A DNA stretch of 25,871 bases, taken from positions 1 to 25,871 of the forward strand of contig JAHEOG010000083.1 in NCBI GenBank assembly GCA_018609925.1, read 5' to 3'. Both the position numbers and the translations under genes were made by a program. This DNA is from Gammaproteobacteria bacterium. Lineage in GTDB: Bacteria; Pseudomonadota; Gammaproteobacteria; Thiohalorhabdales; Thiohalorhabdaceae. Position 1 is the first letter of the stretch, and each line of letters opens with the position of its first letter. A model generated the notes under the pieces. That model was not told the origin of the DNA. It ran no database searches and was given only the letters and a program-made list of their open reading frames with translations. This document shows positions 13,778 to 20,687 of the stretch, in pieces.

Positions 13778-15049
13778 ATGAGCGAGGCCCCACCCGATCC
13801 CGCGACGATCCGCATGCGGGGGTTCACCCAACGAGCCCCGGTGGAGGCCGTATGGGACTGGCTGGCGGAACAAGTGACCCCGCTGGGCCCAGAGACCGTC
13901 CCCGTGGCCCGGGCCCACGGCCGCATCCTGGCACAAGAGCTGCGGGCTCCGGAGCCGGTCCCTCCCTTCCGCCGCGCCGCTATGGATGGCTACGCCCTCC
14001 ACGGGGAGGAGACGGTGGGGGCCAGCGCCTACAACCCCCTGCCCTTCCGCCTTTTGGGCGAAGCCTTCCCCGGGAGCCCCTTCCCCGGCTCGGTGCCCAA
14101 GGGCTCTTGTGTTCGGATCATGACCGGCGCCCCGGTGCCCGAGGGAGCGGACGCGGTGCTGCCAGCCGAGCACGCCCAAGAGTCCGGAAACCGGGTGGAA
14201 GTGAGCGACACGGTGCCTAGCCGCAAGCATGTGGGACCGGTGGGCGAGGACATCGAAGAGGGAGAGGTCCTGCTCCGGGAAGGACACCGGCTTCGGCCCC
14301 AGGACGTGGGGCTGATCGCCTCCCTCGGCCGGGACCAGGCGGCCGTGGTAGGCCGCCCGCGGGTACGTATCGTGGTCACTGGCAACGAGCTCGCTGGGCC
14401 GGGAACCGAGCGCGCACCCGCCCAGATCTTCGACGCCAACACCGACATGCTCAAGGGACTGTTGGCCCGGGATGGCGGTGTCCTGGAGGCCGCCCACCGG
14501 GTCGGGGACGACGCGGAGGCCATTCGGGAGCGTCTTACCGCCGACGGCGCCGACGTCGTCATCGTCACCGGGGGCTCCAGCGTCGGCGCCGAGGACCACG
14601 CCCCGGCCTTGCTGGCCGAGTGCGGGGAGCTGGCCTTCCACGGCGTCGCCATGCGCCCCTCCGCGCCCACCGGCATCGGTCGCCTCGGGGCCGCGCCGGT
14701 GTTCCTCCTGCCGGGCAATCCCGTCTCCTGCCTGGCCGGCCACGAGCTCTTCGCGGGCCGGGCCGTGCGCCTGTGCGCCGGCCGCGACCCGGACTTCCCC
14801 AACGCCAGCATCCGCGTCCCGCTGACCCGGAAGATCGTCTCCGCCCTGGGGCGCCTGGACTACTGCCGGGTGCGGCTCGGCTCGGAGGGCGCCGAGCCCC
14901 TGGCCGTGAGCGGGGCGTCCATCCTGTCCTCCACCACCCGGGCCGACGGCTTCGTCCTGGTTCCCCCCGACAGCGAGGGATTCCCGCCCGGCACCGAGGT
15001 CACCGTCCGGCTCTACGAGCCCGCCTGGTCACCGGAGGATCCGGCATGA
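13778..15049 (+). CDS. moeA: Molybdopterin molybdotransferase MoeA, divergent form
   Basis: A 423-residue protein that would insert molybdate into adenylated molybdopterin. MoeA landmarks are FRRAAMDGYAL (64-73; D70 matches E. coli Asp59), MTGAPVPEGADAV (115-127), TGNELAGPG (201-209) and GGSSVGAEDH (265-274), followed by the C-terminal beta domain. It departs from classical MoeA in the last motif: RPSAPTG (293-299) replaces the KPGKP type, while FLLPGNPVSCLA follows normally. The ATG at 13778 is preceded by GGAGGG at an unusually long 12-13 nt spacing, and no other in-frame start is available. It overlaps the next moeA-like gene by ATGA, so the two are translated together and may be partners. 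Confidence 0.92.
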   Translation: MSEAPPDPATIRMRGFTQRAPVEAVWDWLAEQVTPLGPETVPVARAHGRILAQELRAPEPVPPFRRAAMDGYALHGEETVGASAYNPLPFRLLGEAFPGSPFPGSVPKGSCVRIMTGAPVPEGADAVLPAEHAQESGNRVEVSDTVPSRKHVGPVGEDIEEGEVLLREGHRLRPQDVGLIASLGRDQAAVVGRPRVRIVVTGNELAGPGTERAPAQIFDANTDMLKGLLARDGGVLEAAHRVGDDAEAIRERLTADGADVVIVTGGSSVGAEDHAPALLAECGELAFHGVAMRPSAPTGIGRLGAAPVFLLPGNPVSCLAGHELFAGRAVRLCAGRDPDFPNASIRVPLTRKIVSALGRLDYCRVRLGSEGAEPLAVSGASILSSTTRADGFVLVPPDSEGFPPGTEVTVRLYEPAWSPEDPA

Positions 15050-17040
15050 CCTCGACCGACGGCCCCGGATCGGCCCGTTCCGGGACCCGCCAGGAGCAGT
15101 TCCTGGAGGTCCTGGAGCGGGACGAGGCCGAGGCCCGTTTCCGCAGCCACCTGCCCACCGAGCCATTGGGCACGGAGACCGTGGCGATAGCCGAGGCCCT
15201 CCACCGGGTCCTTGCGGAACCGATCACGGCCGGGCTCGATGTGCCGGGATTCGACCGCTCCAACGTCGACGGCTTTGCCCTACGGGCCTGCGATACCCTC
15301 GGGGCCATGGAGGAGAGCCCCGTCCAGCTTGTCCTGAACCCGGAGTCCCTGGAGCCCGGTCGGATTCCCGAGGAAGAGGTGGCAGCCGGGACCGCTACTC
15401 CCGTTGCCACGGGGGCGATGATACCGCGCGGAGCCGACGCGGTGGTGCCGGTGGAGCGCACCGAGCTTGTAGATCCCGGGGAAGGACGCCTGGATGTGGA
15501 GGCTTCGGCAGCCCCGGGGCAGAACGTGGCCTTCGCCGGCACCGACATCGGTCAGGGCGAGACGGTCCTCCACCGGGGGCAGCCGCTCACCTCCCGCGAG
15601 ATCGGGATACTGGGGGCCTTGGGACGGACGGAGGTACCCGTCTATCGCCGGCCCCGGGTGGCTTTGCTCTCCACCGGCAACGAGATCGTATCCCCCGGGG
15701 ACCCGCTCCCCACCGGATCCGTGTACGACGTCAACGGCACCCTGCTTGGCGCCGCCATCACCGAGGCCGGGGGAGAGCCGGTGCCCCTGGGGGTGGTCCC
15801 GGACCGGGAGGAAGAGCTCGCCGCTGCCCTCAACCGGGCCCTGGGCTACGACATGGTGGTCCTGTCCGGGGGGACCTCCAAGGGCGCCGGGGACCTCTCC
15901 TACCGGGTGGCCGGGAGCCTCGAGCCCCCAGGGATCGTGGCCCACGGTGTGGCACTCAAGCCGGGCAAGCCCATCTGCCTGGCGGTCAGCGGGACCAAGC
16001 CGGTGGTGGTACTGCCGGGATTCCCCACCTCCGCTACCTTCACCTTCCACGAGTTCGTGGCCCCGGTGATCCGGAGCCTTGGCGGACGCCCGGAACGGGA
16101 GCGGGCCTCGGTTGCGGCCCAGCTTCCGGTACGCACCCCCTCCGAGCGCGGCCGCCAGGAGTACCTCCTGGTCAGCCTGATCCGGGGACCGGCCGGGCTG
16201 ACCGCCTATCCCATGGCCAAGGGCTCGGGCTCGGTGACCGCGTTCACCTACGCCGACGGCTTCATCGCCATTCCCCGCCAAACCGAGCTCCTGGAGGAAG
16301 GCAGCGCGGTGACCGTTCAGCTGTTGGCCCGGGACCTGGAGCCCGCGGACCTGGTGGCCATCGGCAGCCACTGCGTCGGTCTGGATGTCCTGTTGGGGGC
16401 CCTGCGCGACGAGGGTCTGTCCGCCAAGGCCCTGCATGTGGGCAGCACCGGCGGCCTGGCCGCCGCCCGCCGCGGGGAGTGCGACTTGGCCGGGGTCCAC
16501 CTGCTGGATCCCGAGAGCGGGCACTACAATCACCCCTTCCTCGAGGAAGGGCTGAGGCTCGTACCCGGCTACAGGCGACTCCAGGGGGTGGTCTTCCGCC
16601 CCGGGGATCCGCGCTTCGAAGGCGGCGAGGCCGAAGCGGCCGTTGCCGCGGCCGCGGACGATCCCGATTGCGTCATGGTCAACCGCAATCCCGGCAGTGG
16701 AACCCGGATCCTGACCGACCGCCTGCTGGAGGGGAAAGAGCCTGCCGGTTACGGGGTCCAGACCAAGTCCCACAACGCGGTGGCGGCGGCGGTGAGCCAG
16801 GGTCGCGCCGACTGGGGTGTGGCCATCGATACGGTAGCCCGAGCCTATGGGCTCGGATTCCTGCCCCTGCAGGAGGAGGACTACGACTTCGTCGTGCCCG
16901 AGAGTCGCTGGGACCGGGAGCCGTTGCAGCGGTTCCGGGCCCTGCTCGGCGAGGAAGCGATCCGGAAGCACCTGCGAGGGCTGGGCTTCCGGCCCAAGGA
17001 GGCTGGGGAAGCCGACCTTCCGGAGGGAACCGAAGGATGA
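15046..17040 (+). CDS. moeA: MoeA fused to a periplasmic-binding-protein-like domain
   Basis: A 664-residue fusion. Residues 1-430 are MoeA: VDGFAL (74-79, D75), TGAMIPRGADAV (122-133), STGNEIVSPGD (209-219), LSGGTSKGAGD (273-283), KPGKP (305-309) and LPGFPTSA (323-330). Residues about 435-645 form a PBP-like domain (Pfam PF12727 type): VGSTGGLAAARRGECDLAGVH (465-485), NRNPGSGTR (546-554), HNAVAAAVSQGRADWGVA (576-593). There is no signal peptide, so this domain is cytoplasmic and could sense or deliver molybdate, tungstate or the cofactor. Such fusions are known in archaea and some bacteria. The ATG at 15046 overlaps the preceding stop (ATGA) and has GGAGG 7 nt upstream. fdhD follows within 40 bp. 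Confidence 0.93.
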   Translation: MTSTDGPGSARSGTRQEQFLEVLERDEAEARFRSHLPTEPLGTETVAIAEALHRVLAEPITAGLDVPGFDRSNVDGFALRACDTLGAMEESPVQLVLNPESLEPGRIPEEEVAAGTATPVATGAMIPRGADAVVPVERTELVDPGEGRLDVEASAAPGQNVAFAGTDIGQGETVLHRGQPLTSREIGILGALGRTEVPVYRRPRVALLSTGNEIVSPGDPLPTGSVYDVNGTLLGAAITEAGGEPVPLGVVPDREEELAAALNRALGYDMVVLSGGTSKGAGDLSYRVAGSLEPPGIVAHGVALKPGKPICLAVSGTKPVVVLPGFPTSATFTFHEFVAPVIRSLGGRPERERASVAAQLPVRTPSERGRQEYLLVSLIRGPAGLTAYPMAKGSGSVTAFTYADGFIAIPRQTELLEEGSAVTVQLLARDLEPADLVAIGSHCVGLDVLLGALRDEGLSAKALHVGSTGGLAAARRGECDLAGVHLLDPESGHYNHPFLEEGLRLVPGYRRLQGVVFRPGDPRFEGGEAEAAVAAAADDPDCVMVNRNPGSGTRILTDRLLEGKEPAGYGVQTKSHNAVAAAVSQGRADWGVAIDTVARAYGLGFLPLQEEDYDFVVPESRWDREPLQRFRALLGEEAIRKHLRGLGFRPKEAGEADLPEGTEG

Positions 17041-17067
17041 TCGGCCCGTTCAGGAGCCTGGTCCAAT

Positions 17068-17072
17068 GGAGG
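17068..17072 (+). promoter_or_regulatory. Ribosome-binding site choosing the fdhD start
   Basis: GGAGG lies 8 nt before the ATG at 17081. A competing in-frame ATG at 17066 has only GGAG at 17053-17056. The stronger site favours 17081. Confidence 0.65.
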
Positions 17073-17080
17073 AAGCCTTT

Positions 17081-17977
17081 ATGAGCGCTCCGACCCTCAG
17101 CGGGGAACGCTATCGCCCCGCCATGACCGACGAGGGGCTGGCGCCCTGCCATGCGGTCACCGCCATCGACGAGCACGGCCAGCCCAAGGAGCGGGAGATC
17201 GCCGGGGAGCAGCCCCTGACCCTCTACCTGGACAAGCAGGAGATCGTCACCCTGATGACCCTGGGCGGCTACCCCGAGCTCCTCGCCCTGGGCTACCTGC
17301 GCAATCAAGGCTTCCTGGAGGAGCCCGAGCAGGTGGCGGCGGTGCAGGTAGACTGGGAAGCGGAGGCGGCGGTGGTGGTGACCCACAACGGGGTACCGGA
17401 CCTAGCGGAGCGTATGGGGACCCGCACCGTCACCACCGGTTGTGGCCAGGGCACCGTCTTCGGCAAGCTCATCGACCACCTGGAGCGCACCGCGCTGGAG
17501 CCGGCGATGGTCCACCAGTCGGCCATCTACGGCACCCTCGACGCCCTCAACCGCTACAACGAGGTCTACCGCCGGGCGGGCGCGGTCCACGGCTGCGCCC
17601 TGTGCCACGAGCATGAAATCGAGATGTTCGTGGAGGACGTCGGACGCCACAACGCGGTGGACGCCATCGCCGGCTACATGTGGCTGGAGGACATCCGCGG
17701 CGAGGACCGGATCTTCTACACCACGGGCCGGCTCACCTCGGAGATGGTCATCAAGGTGGCCCAGATGGGGGTTCCCGTGCTGCTTTCCCGCTCGGGGATT
17801 ACCCAGATGGGACTGGACCTGGGTAAGCGGCTCGGCATCACCTTGGTGGCCCGGGCCAAAGGGACCCGGTTTCTGATCTACAACGGCGCCGAGCGCGTGG
17901 TGCTGGACGACGAGCCCACGTCCGAGCCGCCCGAGCCCAAGCGCGAGCGCGGCGGCGCCGAGAAGCAGAAGGAGTAG
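17081..17977 (+). CDS. fdhD: Formate dehydrogenase accessory sulfurtransferase FdhD
   Basis: A 298-residue cytoplasmic protein that transfers sulfur from a cysteine desulfurase (IscS in E. coli) to the molybdenum centre, a step needed for an active formate dehydrogenase. Family motifs are EQPLTLYL (43-50), VTTGCGQG (117-124), GAVHGCALC (167-175) with the sulfur-carrying CxxC at C172/C175, EDVGRHNAVDAIAG (185-198) and YTTGRLTSEMV (213-223). The last 25 residues are a charged, Pro/Glu/Lys-rich tail not typical of the family. It follows the moeA-PBP gene by 40 bp and precedes the DUF6505-like gene by 5 bp, inside one rightward operon. The presence of FdhD supports a functional FdhA in this organism. 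Confidence 0.96.
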   Translation: MSAPTLSGERYRPAMTDEGLAPCHAVTAIDEHGQPKEREIAGEQPLTLYLDKQEIVTLMTLGGYPELLALGYLRNQGFLEEPEQVAAVQVDWEAEAAVVVTHNGVPDLAERMGTRTVTTGCGQGTVFGKLIDHLERTALEPAMVHQSAIYGTLDALNRYNEVYRRAGAVHGCALCHEHEIEMFVEDVGRHNAVDAIAGYMWLEDIRGEDRIFYTTGRLTSEMVIKVAQMGVPVLLSRSGITQMGLDLGKRLGITLVARAKGTRFLIYNGAERVVLDDEPTSEPPEPKRERGGAEKQKE

Positions 17978-17982
17978 CGCCG

Positions 17983-18471
17983 GTGAAGTTCCTGCTCACC
18001 GTTCGCCTGGATTCCTCCGACGAGCGCATCTTCCCGGTTGCGGCCGAGGATGGGGAGTGGGCCGTACCCGGCAGCTTCACCCTATGGGATGTCGTCCCCG
18101 AGGCCCTGGAAGGGGCGGAGCAGCAGGCCTTCGCCCACGGCTTCCTGGGAACCGGGAGCTTCGGCTGGAGCTCGCTGGTGACGGTAGCCGAGATGGGCCA
18201 CCGCGACCGAGAGACCATCCGGGAGCGTCTGGCGGAGCACCTGATCGCGCACTACGGGGCGCCCAGCCGGGAAGAGGCCATGCAGGTGGCGGAGGAGGAG
18301 GTGGCCTTCACCGAGGGGCTCTGCGAGCACCCGTCGGAGACGCTCATCGCCGTTGATCGGGAGGTGGGCCAGGAGGGCATCGTGGAGAGCTACCGGGTGG
18401 TGGAGACCCCGGGCCTGCCCAACAGCGCCGATCACTCGGCCCTCCGCCTGTTCGGTCCAGAGGACTCCTGA
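17983..18471 (+). CDS. DUF6505-like small protein after fdhD
   Basis: A 162-residue soluble acidic protein starting at GTG (17983), with AAGGAG about 8 nt upstream, only 5 bp after fdhD. The start MKFLLTVRLDSSDERIFPVAAEDGEW, with AVPGSF following, resembles the family I remember as DUF6505. I recall those genes near formate dehydrogenase clusters and a biotin/lipoate ligase-like gene in alphaproteobacteria. Other visible blocks are GFLGTGSFGWSSLVTVAEM and HYGAPSREEAM. There is no cofactor motif, membrane helix or cysteine pair (one Cys near residue 111). A formate dehydrogenase accessory role is inferred from position. The family name is from memory and unsearched. It converges on yqeC with a 7-bp gap. 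Confidence 0.75.
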   Translation: MKFLLTVRLDSSDERIFPVAAEDGEWAVPGSFTLWDVVPEALEGAEQQAFAHGFLGTGSFGWSSLVTVAEMGHRDRETIRERLAEHLIAHYGAPSREEAMQVAEEEVAFTEGLCEHPSETLIAVDREVGQEGIVESYRVVETPGLPNSADHSALRLFGPEDS

Positions 18472-18478
18472 AGCCGAT

Positions 18479-19249
18479 TCAGCTTCCCACTACCGCCACC
18501 AGGGGGCGCTCCCGAGCCATCGCCGCAAGCACTACCCGCCGGAAAGGGGGCCCTTTTGCCAGGGCCCGATCCGCCACTTCCCGGGCCGCCCCCTCCGCGT
18601 CCCCGTCATCGACCATATTGATCAGCGGGACCAGCTCCGCCTCTCCCACGCCTTTGGCCGCCCCCTGTGGATGGACCAGCAGCTGGGCCACGTGCTCGGC
18701 AGCGATGGGCTTACCCCGTTCCAGCCCGGTGATCTCCCCCAGCTCCTCCCGCCGATGGGCGATGCGCTCGTCGAAGGGACGGCCCAGCACCCGGGCCGAG
18801 ACCACCGCCACCACGGTGGTCACCCCCGGCGGGATCCGGGGCTCCCCTTCGCCGGGGGCCTTGATCCACCGCATTCGGGCCCCGCCGGCCTTGACGTAGG
18901 TGGCGGCGAAACCCGCTCGGAAGTGGAGCTCGGCGACGAACTCCGGAGCCACGCCATTCAGCCGGCCCTCCCGATGGATTGGTCCGGCGTAGGCCACCCG
19001 CCGGCTTCGACTCGCCGCTTCCAGCACCTCCGCGGTTAGGTCCCCGGATTCGCCAACCACGCGGGTGGCATCCAGGCTTTCGGGGAAATCCGCAAGACGG
19101 ACCGTGCCGGTCAGCCCCATCGGGCCGGGGTGGTGGGCCGCCAGCCGGTACATGGCGGTCTTCTTGCCCCCGGCACCCACGAAGGCGACGATCCCCGATT
19201 GCGCCGCCAGGGCTTCCCGAAGCTCGCTCCCTGGATCCTCCGTTACCAT
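18479..19249 (-). CDS. yqeC: YqeC-family protein (selenium/molybdenum hydroxylase accessory)
   Basis: A 256-residue protein with a P-loop-like start (FVGAGGKKTAMYRLA, residues 23-37), KAGGARMRWIKAPGEGEP (about 115-132), VVAVVSARVLGRPFDE, HRREELGEITGLERG and LLVHPQGAAKG followed by LINMVDD. This order is the YqeC pattern (TIGR03172 type). YqeC proteins are known from gene sets for selenium-dependent molybdenum hydroxylases and are thought to act in cofactor biosynthesis. In the usual members a TTTT stretch follows the P-loop; here it is replaced by TGTVRLADF. No selD, yqeB or mocA gene is visible. The ATG at 19249 has only a weak GGGTGG upstream. It is convergent with the cofactor operon. Confidence 0.83.
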   Translation of the reverse strand: MVTEDPGSELREALAAQSGIVAFVGAGGKKTAMYRLAAHHPGPMGLTGTVRLADFPESLDATRVVGESGDLTAEVLEAASRSRRVAYAGPIHREGRLNGVAPEFVAELHFRAGFAATYVKAGGARMRWIKAPGEGEPRIPPGVTTVVAVVSARVLGRPFDERIAHRREELGEITGLERGKPIAAEHVAQLLVHPQGAAKGVGEAELVPLINMVDDGDAEGAAREVADRALAKGPPFRRVVLAAMARERPLVAVVGS

Positions 19250-19315
19250 CGCCCACCCGATCTTTGGGGCCCAGCTCGGGGCCGCTGCGTTGGCCCACCG
19301 GCCGGGATCGGTCCT

Positions 19316-20605
19316 TTAGGCCGCAGTCCCGGGGTACATGTACTCCCGGGTCCAGGGAAGCTGGTTGTCGGTGGGACGGGTAAGCACGAGCTGGAAGAGC
19401 TGGAGGCTGCCGGTGCGGAAGGCGGCGATGGAGCCGGCCAGGTAGAGCCGCCAGGCGCGCTCGAAGCGCTCCCCGAACCGCTGCCGAACCTCCTCGGCGT
19501 GGTGATCGAAGCGCTCCAGCCAGTGCTGCAGGGTCCGCTCGTAGTGCAGGCGCAGGTTCTCGACGTCCTGGATCGAGAAGGCGAAGGGCTCGAAGATCTC
19601 CGTCATCTCCGACAGCGCCGGGGGATAGGCCCCCGGGAAGATACGGCGCTCAATCCAGGGGTTCATGGGCCCGACGGGTCGGTTGCGCCCAATGCTGTGG
19701 ATCAGGGCCCGGCCGTGGTCGGTCAGGCAGCGATCGATGACCTCCCCCAGGTCGCGGTAGTGATCCGTGCCCACATGCTCGAGCATGCCCACCGAAACGA
19801 AGGCGTCGTAGGTCCCGGTGACATTGCGGTAATCGTCCTGGATAAACTCCACCCGGTCGTCCAGGCCCTCTGCCTTGGCCCGCTCACGGGCGTAGGCGAT
19901 CTGCTCGGAGGAGATATTGAAGGCCCGTACGCGGCAGCCGTACTCCCGGGCCAGATGGCGCGCCAGCGAGCCCCAGCCGCAGCCGGCCTCCACCACCCGG
20001 TCTCCTTCGGCCACGCGGACCTTGCGGGCCACATGGTCCATCTTGGCCCGCTGCGCGCCTTCCAGATCCGTTTCCGGGTGGGGGAAGTAGGCGCAGGTGT
20101 AGACCATGTCCTCGTCGAGCCAGAGCCGATAGAAGTCATTGCCGAGATCGTAATGGTGGTGGATGTTCTCCTGGGACCCGCTCAGGGTGTTGCGCCGCGC
20201 CCGGTACAGGCGGGCGGTCACTCCGGGCCGGCCCCCGCCGTAGCCGTGGCGTCGCTGGCGTGCCCAGTCCACGGTAGCGATGAGCTCGGTGAGATCCCCT
20301 GCCACTTCGATCCGGCCGCGGGCGTAATCGTCGCCGAAATGGAGGTCCGGATTCCGCAGGAGCCGATAGAGCACGCCCCGGTCCCGCAGCCGGACCCGGG
20401 CCACGGGATCCTCGGGCACCGGCTCCACCGGCCGACCGTCCCATAGCTCCACCGCCACCGGCGGTGAGCCCAGGGCCTCCATAACCTTACCCACCAGCCA
20501 TCGCTCCGGCGCCAGGACATGCCCGGCCATTCCGATTGCCTTATCGGCCCTTCGGGGCTCGCCGCCGCCACCCAGTTGAAGCGGCTCGCTTTCTTCCCGT
20601 TTCAT
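19316..20605 (-). CDS. cfa: Cyclopropane-fatty-acyl-phospholipid synthase
   Basis: A 429-residue enzyme that methylates the double bonds of membrane phospholipid acyl chains with S-adenosylmethionine, a stress and stationary-phase membrane change. ENIHHHYDLGNDFYRLWLD (146-164) and MVYTCAYF (167-174; Cys171 aligns with the active-site cysteine of E. coli Cfa) precede the SAM-binding VVEAGCGWGSLARHLA (204-219). EHVG and IFPGAYPP motifs follow. The length is full (E. coli 382; a longer N-terminal domain here). The ATG at 20605 has AGGGG about 9 nt upstream. It lies 82 bp downstream of the AsmA-family gene on the same strand, so the two may share a transcript. No terminator is evident in the 66-bp gap before it on the yqeC side. 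Confidence 0.95.
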   Translation of the reverse strand: MKREESEPLQLGGGGEPRRADKAIGMAGHVLAPERWLVGKVMEALGSPPVAVELWDGRPVEPVPEDPVARVRLRDRGVLYRLLRNPDLHFGDDYARGRIEVAGDLTELIATVDWARQRRHGYGGGRPGVTARLYRARRNTLSGSQENIHHHYDLGNDFYRLWLDEDMVYTCAYFPHPETDLEGAQRAKMDHVARKVRVAEGDRVVEAGCGWGSLARHLAREYGCRVRAFNISSEQIAYARERAKAEGLDDRVEFIQDDYRNVTGTYDAFVSVGMLEHVGTDHYRDLGEVIDRCLTDHGRALIHSIGRNRPVGPMNPWIERRIFPGAYPPALSEMTEIFEPFAFSIQDVENLRLHYERTLQHWLERFDHHAEEVRQRFGERFERAWRLYLAGSIAAFRTGSLQLFQLVLTRPTDNQLPWTREYMYPGTAA

Positions 20606-20687
20606 AGCTTCTGTCCCCTTTGACCCGAATCCTCCAAGAACCGGTCCAACCCTCCGTCACCGCCACCGCCGCCTAGGGGCTGTTTCC

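Noticed and set aside
13490..14743. A 417-codon open frame on the - strand opposite mobA/moeA
   Set aside because: Antisense shadow across two well-supported genes; no domain recognised.
15280..16971. A 563-codon open frame on the - strand opposite the MoeA-PBP fusion
   Set aside because: Antisense shadow; the forward strand carries clear MoeA and PBP-like motifs throughout.
18470..18486. GAAGC/GCTTC dyad at the fdhD-block and yqeC junction as a two-way terminator
   Set aside because: Only a 5-bp stem with no T-tract on either side; too weak to call.
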